From Gemmataceae bacterium (GTDB lineage: Bacteria > Planctomycetota > Planctomycetia > Gemmatales > Gemmataceae), in assembly GCA_019752375.1 (NCBI GenBank), contig JAIEMG010000158.1:1-49879 (forward strand): 49,879 bases of DNA, written 5' to 3'. Below are positions 1 through 6,718 of the stretch, in pieces (positions within the stretch are counted from its first letter, which is position 1; each line of letters starts with the position of its first letter). The notes below the pieces were generated by a model. The model saw only the letters and a program-made list of their open reading frames with translations. It did no database searches and was not told where the DNA came from. A program made the translations under genes and the position numbers.

Positions 1-10
1 CACGGAGGGG

Positions 11-214
11 TTGACCGCCCTGCTCGCTCACGACTCGGCGAAGGCGAAGGCCGATCTCCAACCGGCCGCAGTCCCCGCACCGCCACCGCCAGCCTCCTAC
101 CGGCCGAAGGATTACCACTGCCCGCTCTGCCTTGCTCCGACCGAGAGCGGGCTCTGCCACGAATGCCACGAACGGGAAGCCGACTACGCCGCATACCACG
201 GTCAGGAACTCTAA
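11..214 (+). CDS. Small protein with a CxxC...CxxC zinc-ribbon-like motif, possibly 5'-truncated by the window edge
   Basis: The frame is open from the window edge. The first visible start is a TTG at 11, so the true start may lie upstream. The 67 residues comprise an Ala/Pro-rich N-terminus followed by CPLC, 9 intervening residues, then CHEC: two paired-cysteine knuckles typical of a small zinc ribbon. The tail is short and acidic. I do not recognise a family. Position in the element suggests an accessory phage- or island-type protein. Binding of zinc is inferred from the cysteine spacing only. Confidence 0.45.
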   Translation: MTALLAHDSAKAKADLQPAAVPAPPPPASYRPKDYHCPLCLAPTESGLCHECHEREADYAAYHGQEL

Positions 215-272
215 CCCTCAACACCATACGCAGGGCGCTTCGCCCACGCCCTGCGTTCTAGGAGCTTTTCAA

Positions 273-554
273 ATGTTGTATCTGACAATCGTTGGCAACT
301 GTCGCTACTTCCTCGATGGCGACAGTTTGGTCCGTGTGGCCTACGGCATCAGAGCCCGCTCCAACCCGCGTGAGGAGATCCGCTTCCTCAGCACCGCAGC
401 GCGAGAGAACGCTAAGCTCACGAAGGCACACCCGCAGCGGCTGCTCTATCGCATCCTCGCGTGGCAACAGCGGCGAGCCGTCCGAAAAATCATGGCCGAG
501 TTCAATCTCTGGCCCGCCAAACCCCGCCGCTGGCCGATGAGGGCCACCCGCTAA
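273..554 (+). CDS. Small basic hypothetical protein of the integrated element
   Basis: The 93-residue product starts at the ATG at 273 because AGGAG at 260-264 sits 8 nt upstream. The open frame extends further 5' but lacks a ribosome binding site there. The product is rich in Arg and Ala, with an amphipathic Arg/Lys-rich C-terminal half (about residues 40-93) that could contact nucleic acid. No family is recognised. It lies 58 nt after the zinc-ribbon ORF and 80 nt before the HTH protein, on the same strand, so the three may be cotranscribed. Confidence 0.5.
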   Translation: MLYLTIVGNCRYFLDGDSLVRVAYGIRARSNPREEIRFLSTAARENAKLTKAHPQRLLYRILAWQQRRAVRKIMAEFNLWPAKPRRWPMRATR

Positions 555-634
555 ATCGGTGTCCGATCATAAGTCCGGCCCTGCGCAGGTTCCCGCCCGC
601 CTGCGTGGGGCCGTTTGCCTTTGGGAGATCCAAC

Positions 635-1231
635 ATGAATCGAAGACAGATGCAGCGAGTGTTTGAGCAGTCGATACTTCCCCGCGTCGAGTCGCACGCT
701 CGCATCCAGTTCCGCGCCACGCGTTGCCCTGCCACGAGAGAGGACCAGATCGCGGAGGCGATCGGGCTGGCCTTCAAGTGGTTTCGGCAGCTGGTTCGCA
801 GACGCAAGGACGCCACGAAGTTCCCTTGCACGCTAGCAACCTTTGCAGTGAAGGCAGTCCGGAGTGGCCGACGCGTCTGCGGTCAGTTGAAGCCGAAGGA
901 CGTGCTCAGCGAACGGGCGCAGCAGCAGCGGGGTTTCTACGTCGGCAAACTGCCGGACGTCAGTACGCTCGAAACGAATCCGCTCATGGAGGCGCTGATT
1001 GATAACCGGATTTCGCCGGTGCCCGATCAAGTTGCCTTCCGGATCGACTGGCCCGCATGGCTGCTGACAAGGACGGCCCGCGACCGCAGGTTGATCCGGC
1101 AAATGGGGATGCACGAGCGGACGACCGATCTTAGCCGATCGTTCGGACTGTCGCCTGCCCGCATCAGCCAACTGCGCCAAGAGTTTCACCGCTCTTGGTG
1201 CGTGTTTGTGGAGTCCGATCCTATCGGATAG
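635..1231 (+). CDS. Helix-turn-helix protein resembling sigma factor region 4
   Basis: The 198-residue product starts at an ATG preceded by GGGAG (622-626). The C-terminal 45 residues read as a helix-turn-helix (TTDLSRSFGLSPARISQLRQEF), as in region 4 of sigma-70 family proteins, and the preceding segment (DRRLIRQMGMHERT) fits the helix before it. The N-terminal half has no recognisable region 2, so this is probably not a full sigma factor. A role as an element-encoded regulator is inferred. A 9-bp hairpin follows at 1275-1314. Confidence 0.6.
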   Translation: MNRRQMQRVFEQSILPRVESHARIQFRATRCPATREDQIAEAIGLAFKWFRQLVRRRKDATKFPCTLATFAVKAVRSGRRVCGQLKPKDVLSERAQQQRGFYVGKLPDVSTLETNPLMEALIDNRISPVPDQVAFRIDWPAWLLTRTARDRRLIRQMGMHERTTDLSRSFGLSPARISQLRQEFHRSWCVFVESDPIG

Positions 1232-1274
1232 GGTCCGACCAAAGAGCGTATAGATTTTTTGAACTCGCGGTGGA

Positions 1275-1314
1275 CTCCCGCAGATGCTGACCTACACTTG
1301 GGCAGCTGCGGGAG
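1275..1314 (+). terminator. Hairpin after the HTH gene, terminator- or operator-like
   Basis: CTCCCGCAG at 1275-1283 is the perfect reverse complement of CTGCGGGAG at 1306-1314. There is no T-tract, so intrinsic termination is unproven. It lies between the HTH gene and the next plus-strand gene. Confidence 0.35.
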
Positions 1315-1395
1315 GACACCTGCGAACGCGACGGCAGGCACAGGAGTAGAGGTACTCTGTTCCTTTCATCAACGTCTGTCAAAGGAGACACAGCA

Positions 1396-1671
1396 ATGAA
1401 ACTCCCTAGCGGTAAGCTAATCGACCTGTCCGCGATCACCGCCATGTACGGCGACCCCGACACAGGCACCATCACGGTTGAGTTTGACCGTGATTGGGCA
1501 AGCCTCGAATTGCGGCGGAAAACCTCCGCCAAGTTCAGCGGTGCCGACGCCGAGAAGATTTGGCGTGTCTGGAACCGCGATTCGTGGAACTGTCTGGAGT
1601 ATACGAGAAGGCAGCGGAGCCGACAGTCCGGACGGAAGCCGTCCCTCACGCAGATGACAGGCAAGTTCTAG
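1396..1671 (+). CDS. Small hypothetical protein of the integrated element
   Basis: The 91-residue product starts at an ATG with a strong AAAGGAG (1380-1386) upstream. It is followed by a clear rho-independent terminator (1689-1731), which supports a genuine transcription unit. The N-terminal half (residues 1-50) looks like a small beta-rich domain (KLIDLSAITAMYGDPDTGTITVEFD), and the C-terminus is basic. No family is recognised. A minus-strand reading frame runs antisense to most of it; the ribosome binding site and terminator favour this strand. Confidence 0.6.
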   Translation: MKLPSGKLIDLSAITAMYGDPDTGTITVEFDRDWASLELRRKTSAKFSGADAEKIWRVWNRDSWNCLEYTRRQRSRQSGRKPSLTQMTGKF

Positions 1672-2148
1672 TCGCTGACAATAACAGAAACCGGCGGGCA
1701 CCCGATGTGGGCGCTCGCCGGTTATTTTTTTGCGTTCGCGGATGGCCAGGTCGTGGCTGGCCCCGACAGCGGGTCTGAAACAGCCTTCCTTGTGAAGCAT
1801 CGCCAAGCCAACAGAATTCCAGAATCGGGCGGGAACTCGTTGCTCAGCGCCCACGCCAAAGCGGGTGTCACCGGAGTGCTCGTTGTAAAGTTCGATCAGC
1901 TTGTCGCAGAAGCTCAACCAAAAAACACTCTGATCACTTTCCGCCAGTCTTTTGTCGGCCCGCCGCGAGAAGACTTCCGTCTTCAAGAAGAACGCCAAGT
2001 AGTCATCCGCCGCCTTCAAGAAGTCGCTGTTCGCCCGCAACATCGCGAGAAAATTCTCATGGTTCGGGTCGTCGGACAGCCAAAAGTCAACGGCTGCATT
2101 AGCCCCCGACTCGACCGCATTTTGCTTCACCTTTGAACCCATCGCCAT
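1417..2148 (-). CDS. Unknown protein, paralogue of the next minus-strand gene; 3' part of the frame doubtful
   Basis: The open frame codes for 243 residues, but only about the first 97 look genuine. Residues 12-97 match the neighbouring 102-residue protein in pattern: an A...A...F region, NFLAM/NYLAL, then FW..FC, an aromatic-rich helix and FG. Beyond that (below about 1855) similarity stops, and the frame runs through the terminator and antisense to the 1396-1671 gene. A different frame would end at TAA 1722-1724, immediately before that hairpin. So either the real gene ends near 1722 after a frameshift, or the tail is a non-homologous extension. Function is unknown. Confidence 0.45.
   Translation of the reverse strand: MAMGSKVKQNAVESGANAAVDFWLSDDPNHENFLAMLRANSDFLKAADDYLAFFLKTEVFSRRADKRLAESDQSVFWLSFCDKLIELYNEHSGDTRFGVGAEQRVPARFWNSVGLAMLHKEGCFRPAVGASHDLAIRERKKITGERPHRVPAGFCYCQRLELACHLREGRLPSGLSAPLPSRILQTVPRIAVPDTPNLLGVGTAELGGGFPPQFEACPITVKLNRDGACVGVAVHGGDRGQVD
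1689..1731 (+). terminator. Rho-independent terminator
   Basis: A roughly 15-bp stem (1689-1703 with 1709-1723, two imperfect pairs) with a 5-nt loop is followed after one A by seven T residues (1725-1731). It terminates the 1396-1671 gene. Read on the other strand it is followed by TTTCTGTTATT, so it may also stop the opposing gene. Confidence 0.85.
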
Positions 2149-2191
2149 CCCCCATCTTGCTCCGCAACATCAATGACAACCCCGCCGTTGC

Positions 2192-2500
2192 TTACGTTTT
2201 GGGCGGCTTCTCGATCCCAAATAGACCTGCGCCTTTTTGGCTCATGTAATACTTGATCGCGGACTCACAGAATTTACGCCAAAACGCTTCCGGACACTTC
2301 TGCGACTCCTTACAGGCGTAAGTGGTCCACGGCTTGGTGCTTCGAAAGTACCCCACGAACTCGGCAGGCGTAATCTCGCCTTGAACCAAAGAACCGTAGG
2401 CGTTGATCAATGCCAAGTAGTTCTTCGCATCCGCTGTCTTCGACGACACCGACCAGTTAAAGAACGCTTGGTTTGCAACCTTGATTGCCTCTAGCTCCAC
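2192..2500 (-). CDS. Unknown small protein, paralogue of the downstream minus-strand gene
   Basis: A GTG start at 2500 is chosen because GGGAGG lies 8 nt upstream; the longer open frame has no such site. The 102-residue product is predicted alpha-helical, with the signature NYLALINAYGSL and FWRKFCESAIKYY shared with the neighbour. It ends FGIEKPPKT. It follows the HTH gene at 2515-2760 with only 14 nt between, so the pair is probably one transcript. No known family is recognised. The tandem paralogues suggest duplication inside the element. Confidence 0.6.
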   Translation of the reverse strand: MELEAIKVANQAFFNWSVSSKTADAKNYLALINAYGSLVQGEITPAEFVGYFRSTKPWTTYACKESQKCPEAFWRKFCESAIKYYMSQKGAGLFGIEKPPKT

Positions 2501-2514
2501 GCTTCCAGCCTCCC

Positions 2515-2760
2515 TTAGACTTCGACCTGTTGACGCCGATCTGCCACACGCTTGACGATGTAAGCGTCCAGATCGGCAACGAGCCAACGGACGCACCGAG
2601 ACGAGAACTTAATCGGGGCCGGCAGCCGTCCTGTCGCGACCAGCCGCTTGAGATGCCGCTCGCTGATCGTCAGTCGTCGCGCCGCTTCCCGCGTGCGAAG
2701 CAAGGCGTCGAGCGTCGAACCGACCAGCTGCTCCCCCTCCTGTCGCAGTACCGAAACCAT
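2515..2760 (-). CDS. Excisionase/AlpA-type helix-turn-helix DNA-binding protein
   Basis: The 81-residue product carries a MerR/Xis-type winged helix: TREAARRLTISERHLKRLVATGRLPAPIKFSSRCVRWLVADLDAYI (quoted in two overlapping parts: TREAARRLTISERHLKRL and WLVADLDAYI). Such proteins act as excisionases or as AlpA-like activators of integrase genes. The ATG at 2760 is preferred over the in-frame GTG at 2766, because GGGAGG overlaps that GTG and is correctly spaced for the ATG. It heads a likely two-gene transcript with the 2192-2500 gene. A role in excision is inferred from family and position near the att-like junction. Confidence 0.75.
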   Translation of the reverse strand: MVSVLRQEGEQLVGSTLDALLRTREAARRLTISERHLKRLVATGRLPAPIKFSSRCVRWLVADLDAYIVKRVADRRQQVEV

Positions 2761-2780
2761 TCGCACCTCCCATCAAAGAG

Positions 2781-2821
2781 CATGTCCCGCGAACCGTCAT
2801 TCGTGACCGTCGCGGGACATG
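2781..2821. repeat. 12-bp inverted repeat between the two HTH genes
   Basis: CATGTCCCGCGA (2781-2792) pairs perfectly with TCGCGGGACATG (2810-2821) around a 17-nt centre. It sits upstream of the 2515-2760 gene and downstream of 2912-3124. It could be an operator for an excisionase-type protein or a terminator; there is no T-tract on either side. Confidence 0.6.
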
Positions 2822-2911
2822 CCGCACCAGATGATCGAGGGGCTAAGAAGCCCATTGATGACGTGATTATCCCATCGAACAAAAACCTCGCCAATCCCGT
2901 CTCAACCGACC

Positions 2912-3124
2912 TCAGTTCCGAGCCGGTACGAGGCACTCCTCGACCAGCTTGGCGAGTGCCGACCTAGGGATGCGACGGCTGCGGCCGAACTTCGCATAGC
3001 CGAGCCGCCCTGCGTCCATCAACGAATACAAAGTCGTGCGGCTCAGATTGCACAGCCGTGCCGCCTCGATTACGTTCACGAACCCGCCGTCAAGAACCTC
3101 CATCGCCGACTGCTGCTTCGCCAT
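2912..3124 (-). CDS. Excisionase-family helix-turn-helix DNA-binding protein
   Basis: The 70-residue product is a complete helix-turn-helix of the excisionase (binding domain) family: NVIEAARLCNLSRTTLYSL, then MDAGRLGYAKFGRSRRIP and a C-terminal helix ending KLVEECL. AGGGGGA 7-13 nt upstream supports the ATG at 3124. This is the gene closest to the tRNA junction, as is usual for Xis-type genes in integrative elements. It may direct excision or repress element genes. It resembles, but is distinct from, the second HTH gene at 2515-2760. Confidence 0.78.
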   Translation of the reverse strand: MAKQQSAMEVLDGGFVNVIEAARLCNLSRTTLYSLMDAGRLGYAKFGRSRRIPRSALAKLVEECLVPARN

Positions 3125-3401
3125 TACTGTTCCCCCTCAGTGTGGATCGTCCCTCTACTACCTTTCTTATCTGCATAAGTCCGGCGAGAATCGCGGGCGT
3201 CCGTGCACGTTTTTTTTTCGAGGCGGCGAAGCATAAGCGACATCTATTTCATGACGGCCAATCTGACGGCCAATGGAATGAAAACGGGCGGACGCCGACG
3301 AACGTCAGCGATCGGAGTTCTTGGTTGAAGTGCAAACAATCTAACGAGATAGGATGCAGATGGACGTGGGCGGAAGATGGCAGAAAGGCGGCTTGAACGA
3401 A
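3125..3401. other. Non-coding end of the element between the HTH gene and the tRNA junction
   Basis: About 280 nt without a supported gene. It includes a run of nine T at about 3211-3219 and, at the right edge, the DNA that replaces the expected 3' half of the tRNA. It would be expected to hold the promoter of the HTH gene and arm-type integrase sites, but I cannot point to specific sites. Confidence 0.4.
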
Positions 3402-3439
3402 TTAGGAAACCGCCGCTCTATCCCCTGAGCTACGGGCGC
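3402..3439 (-). tRNA. 5' half of tRNA-Arg(CCT), interrupted at the anticodon loop (att-like junction)
   Basis: On the minus strand the sequence reads as a canonical tRNA 5' half. The acceptor strand is GCGCCCG (3439-3433), followed by TA, then D-stem GCTC, loop AGGGGATA and stem GAGC. Next come G26, the anticodon 5' strand GCGGT, and the loop TTCCTAA carrying anticodon CCT. The expected 3' strand ACCGC is absent; the sequence turns into TTCGT at 3401. No T-arm or 3' acceptor strand follows. This is what remains when an element recombines within an anticodon loop and carries its own copy of the 5' half to restore the gene at its other end. It is not a functional tRNA as it stands here. Confidence 0.8.
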
Positions 3440-3713
3440 ATTTTTTCGTTCCGACAACGATTGGTGATGTTTCTCCGATCGTGGAAACCACCCGTTGATG
3501 GTTCGTCCCAGCGGGTTCCTTGTCCCTTCGTCGCTATTACAGGATACGACACCGGCCAGTCGAGTTCAACTTGCGTCGGACTGGCGGCAGGCCAAGCTTT
3601 GCCGCAGCTCCTGCGTAGCCACCGCGATTCTGCCCTTGGGGCCGAAAAATTTCGATTTGCCCTCGCTGCGTTTGCCTCTTACAGGATAGAAAAGGGCACG
3701 GAGAGCAGCGACC

Positions 3714-6590
3714 ATGCTTCGGGGAAGACTTGCGGCACTTGTTGGGCGGCTACGGCAGCGCGTCGGCCGGCCTGGGGCCGATGCTTCCGACCAGGCGTTG
3801 CTGGAGTGCTTCGCGAACCAGTGCGACGGGCAAGCGTTCGCAGCCCTCGTATGGCGGCACTCTCCGCTCGTCCTTGGCGTGTGTCGCCGCATCTTGCCCG
3901 ACGCTCACGCAGCCGAGGATGCCTTTCAAGCTGTGTTCCTGGTTCTGGCCCGCAAGGCGGGCTCGATCCGTCACCATCAGGCACTGAGCAGCTGGCTGTT
4001 TCGCGTGGCCTACCGCATCGCCCTTCGAGGCCGCGCCGACCTGCTGCGCCAACGTGCCCACGAACGTCAGGAATCCGACATGGCCCAAGCCGACCGACCT
4101 GCCGCGACGATGGAACATGGCGATGACCCGGCGGACGAGGCGGCACGGCGTGAGTTCCGCGGCGTCCTCGACGCGGAGCTCGACCGGTTGCCGGAGAAGT
4201 ACCGGGCACCGCTGGTGCTTTGCTATTTGCAGGGCAAGACCAACGAAGAGGCCGCGCGGGAACTGGGCTGGCCAGCGGGCTCGATGTCGCGCCACCTGGA
4301 ACGTGCCCGCACGCTCTTGCAGAAGCGGCTGGTTCAACGGGGTGCCGCATTCTCCCAGGCCGCCTTGATGGCGGCGCTGGCCGACGGAGCGTCCGCGGCG
4401 GTGCCGGCTCGCCTGCAAGAGTACGCCGTCAGCGTCGGCATGCAGTTCGCGTCCGGAAATCTCGCCACGTCTCAGTCGGTCCTCTGGGCCGAAGGAGCGC
4501 TTCACGCCATGAAAGTTGCACGCCACCAATTGCTTCTAATCCTGACGACAACGGTCGGCTTGCTCGGCTTGGGCGCTGGCTTGGTGGTACACGCGGCGCT
4601 CGCCGGGCCCGGCGAGGCGGGCGAAAACGCCATTGCCGCGGGCGACGAGAAAGCCCCAGTGCAGGTACGCGAGGCGGCCGACGGGCACGGGGACGCCCTG
4701 CCCACGGGTGCCGTGGCCCGACTTGGCAGCGAACGCTATCGCATGCCCTTTCCCGCCAGCAGCGTTCTCTTCACCCCGGACGGCAAACGACTGGGCGCTG
4801 CAGGTTTCATGACCGGCGGCTTGCACTGGTTCGACACGGCAAGCGGTCGAAAGGTGACGCCGGCCAAGGAGGACTGGAGCAGCCAGGGTACGCCGGTATT
4901 CAGCGCGGACGGTCGGTTTGCGGTCCTGGTGCGCGTCCATTACTATGCCCCGCCGAATGCCCGGAAGGCCACTGCTTGCCATTCCCTGGCGATTTGGGAC
5001 ATTCAGGCCGGCAAATCGGTTGGCTGGTTGCTGGAACATCGCGGGACCGACTACACACCGACCTTCGGCGCCGTTGCCTTCACGCCCGACGGAAAGCACG
5101 TCGTTGCCGCGGGGAGCGACCGGAGCGTCCGCTTCTGGAGAGTCCCGCGCTGCACGCTGCTGGGCCAGGCAAAGTTGCCGGACGGGGCCGCGACGATCAA
5201 CGTCCTGGCCGTGTCTCCTGACAGCAAGTCCGTGGCCGGGACAGGCGATGACAAGCAAATCCGCCTCTGGGAACTTGCCACCGCCCGCGAACGCAGCCAT
5301 TTCGCCGGCCATGCAGGCAAGACGCTTGCGATGCGCTTTGATGCGGACGGGGCTCTGCTCTCGGTCGGCATCGACGGCACGCTGCGGCACTGGGACGTCG
5401 ACAGCGGCAAGGAGGTGAAGCAGTTCCGGGTCGCGATCAAGGATCGCATCGCTGGCGCCGCCCTTGCGCCGGACGGCCGCACGGCGGCGGTTCCCACCGG
5501 CGAAGGCGGCAAGGTCAAGCTCTGGGACACGGCGAGCGGCCGCGCGAGCATTGAATGCGTCATGTCGGCCGGCAGTCCGGACGGCCTGGCCTTCTCGGCC
5601 GATGGCAAGGTACTGGCAACGACGGCGCACAGCGACCAGCTGGTGCACCTGTGGGATGTCGCAACGGGCAAGGCGTTGAATGAGCTTCCCGGACACGCCA
5701 ATGGCGTGCGCGCGCTGGGCTGGTCTCCGGACGGACGGACGGTCGCGACGGGCGGCGAAAGCTGGGATGGCTCGGCCCGGCTGTGGGACGCAACCAACGG
5801 CTCGCAGCGCCTGGTGGTGCGGCCGCGCTATGGTGCCGAGGCGGCGACGTTCTTCGCCCCCGATGGCCGCACCTTCTTCACCGCTGGGCTGGACGGCGCC
5901 GTACATCAATGGGAAACCGCCGGCGGCAAGGAGGTGCGGCAGTTTCGAGGCACGCACACGCAGGTCTGGGCCGCGGCCCTTTCGCCGGACGGCAAGACGC
6001 TGGCAATGGCGGGTGGCGGCGCGGGGATCTTCTTGCTGGATGTCGCCAGTGGCGAGCGCAAGGGCGACCCCCTGGGCAAGGACGGCTGGCACGGCCTGAG
6101 CTTCTCGCGCGACGGCAAGTTCCTCGTCGGCGTCAACCAGAAAGACCACACGGCGTGCGTCTGGGACCTGGCAAAGCGCCAGGAAACGGTCGTCGCGCGG
6201 GCGGTCCAGGGCGGCATCAGCGGGATAGCGCTCTCCCCGGACGGCAAATGGCTGGCGACGGTCAGCAGCGGCGTCTCGTCCGGCGGCCAGCGCGAAGACG
6301 GTTTGGTGCGCGTCTACGAGGTGAGCGGCGGTAAGGAAGTGTTCACCCTTGCCGGGAGCGAACGCGGCCTGCTGCGCGTCGCATTCTCTCCGGATGGCAA
6401 ACAGGTGGCTGCAGGCGGCCACGACGCCCTGGTGCGAGTCTGGGACGTGGCGTCGCGCAAGGAGATCTTCGCCTTCAGCGGCCATACGCGACAAATCGAG
6501 TGCCTCGCCTTCTCGCCCGACGGCCAGCGGCTGGCGTCCGGCTCGTGGGATGCGCTGGGGTATGTCTGGAATGTCGGGGACAAGCGCTAG
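3714..6590 (+). CDS. ECF-type sigma factor fused through a membrane helix to 14 WD40 repeats
   Basis: The 958-residue protein starts at an ATG with GGAGAG 8 nt upstream. Residues about 27-105 form sigma region 2 (AAEDAFQAVFLVLARKAGSI) and 157-207 region 4 (LPEKYRAPLVLCYLQGKTNEEAA). A single transmembrane helix lies at about 269-291. The rest carries roughly 14 WD40 repeats, the number expected for two seven-bladed propellers. Such fusions are known in planctomycetes. The likely topology is cytoplasmic sigma and external WD40, suggesting signal-controlled release or conformational control of the sigma part; this is inference. The propeller opens with a motif (LPTGAVARLGS) shared with the secreted WD40 protein at 28521. 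Confidence 0.92.
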   Translation: MLRGRLAALVGRLRQRVGRPGADASDQALLECFANQCDGQAFAALVWRHSPLVLGVCRRILPDAHAAEDAFQAVFLVLARKAGSIRHHQALSSWLFRVAYRIALRGRADLLRQRAHERQESDMAQADRPAATMEHGDDPADEAARREFRGVLDAELDRLPEKYRAPLVLCYLQGKTNEEAARELGWPAGSMSRHLERARTLLQKRLVQRGAAFSQAALMAALADGASAAVPARLQEYAVSVGMQFASGNLATSQSVLWAEGALHAMKVARHQLLLILTTTVGLLGLGAGLVVHAALAGPGEAGENAIAAGDEKAPVQVREAADGHGDALPTGAVARLGSERYRMPFPASSVLFTPDGKRLGAAGFMTGGLHWFDTASGRKVTPAKEDWSSQGTPVFSADGRFAVLVRVHYYAPPNARKATACHSLAIWDIQAGKSVGWLLEHRGTDYTPTFGAVAFTPDGKHVVAAGSDRSVRFWRVPRCTLLGQAKLPDGAATINVLAVSPDSKSVAGTGDDKQIRLWELATARERSHFAGHAGKTLAMRFDADGALLSVGIDGTLRHWDVDSGKEVKQFRVAIKDRIAGAALAPDGRTAAVPTGEGGKVKLWDTASGRASIECVMSAGSPDGLAFSADGKVLATTAHSDQLVHLWDVATGKALNELPGHANGVRALGWSPDGRTVATGGESWDGSARLWDATNGSQRLVVRPRYGAEAATFFAPDGRTFFTAGLDGAVHQWETAGGKEVRQFRGTHTQVWAAALSPDGKTLAMAGGGAGIFLLDVASGERKGDPLGKDGWHGLSFSRDGKFLVGVNQKDHTACVWDLAKRQETVVARAVQGGISGIALSPDGKWLATVSSGVSSGGQREDGLVRVYEVSGGKEVFTLAGSERGLLRVAFSPDGKQVAAGGHDALVRVWDVASRKEIFAFSGHTRQIECLAFSPDGQRLASGSWDALGYVWNVGDKR

Positions 6591-6718
6591 CCAGCCTTGA
6601 CGGAGGGTGCCTCGGCGGATGGGTGCCCGGGGCGGCAGATGACCTCGCTGACTCGTACGCGGTAACACCCGGCCGCTCGACACGTCAGCCGCAACCCGAA
6701 ACGGATGGTCCAGTTCTT

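Larger units (their letters stand above)
1..3401. mobile_element. End of an integrated genetic element (other end outside the window)
   Basis: The stretch left of the interrupted tRNA-Arg half differs in style from the rest of the window. It has small, closely packed ORFs on both strands, two excisionase/AlpA-like helix-turn-helix genes next to the junction, a sigma-region-4-like DNA-binding protein, and a pair of paralogous unknown genes. No integrase is visible; it may lie at the other end, beyond the window. The boundary at 3401/3402 is inferred from where tRNA-like sequence stops. That it is mobile is an inference from the att-like junction and gene content. Confidence 0.6.

Noticed and set aside
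3402..3439. A tRNA-Arg gene with a group I intron after the anticodon
   Set aside because: Such introns exist in bacterial tRNA-Arg(CCU), but no 3' half is found within the visible 3.4 kb. That stretch instead contains HTH/excisionase-type genes on both strands.
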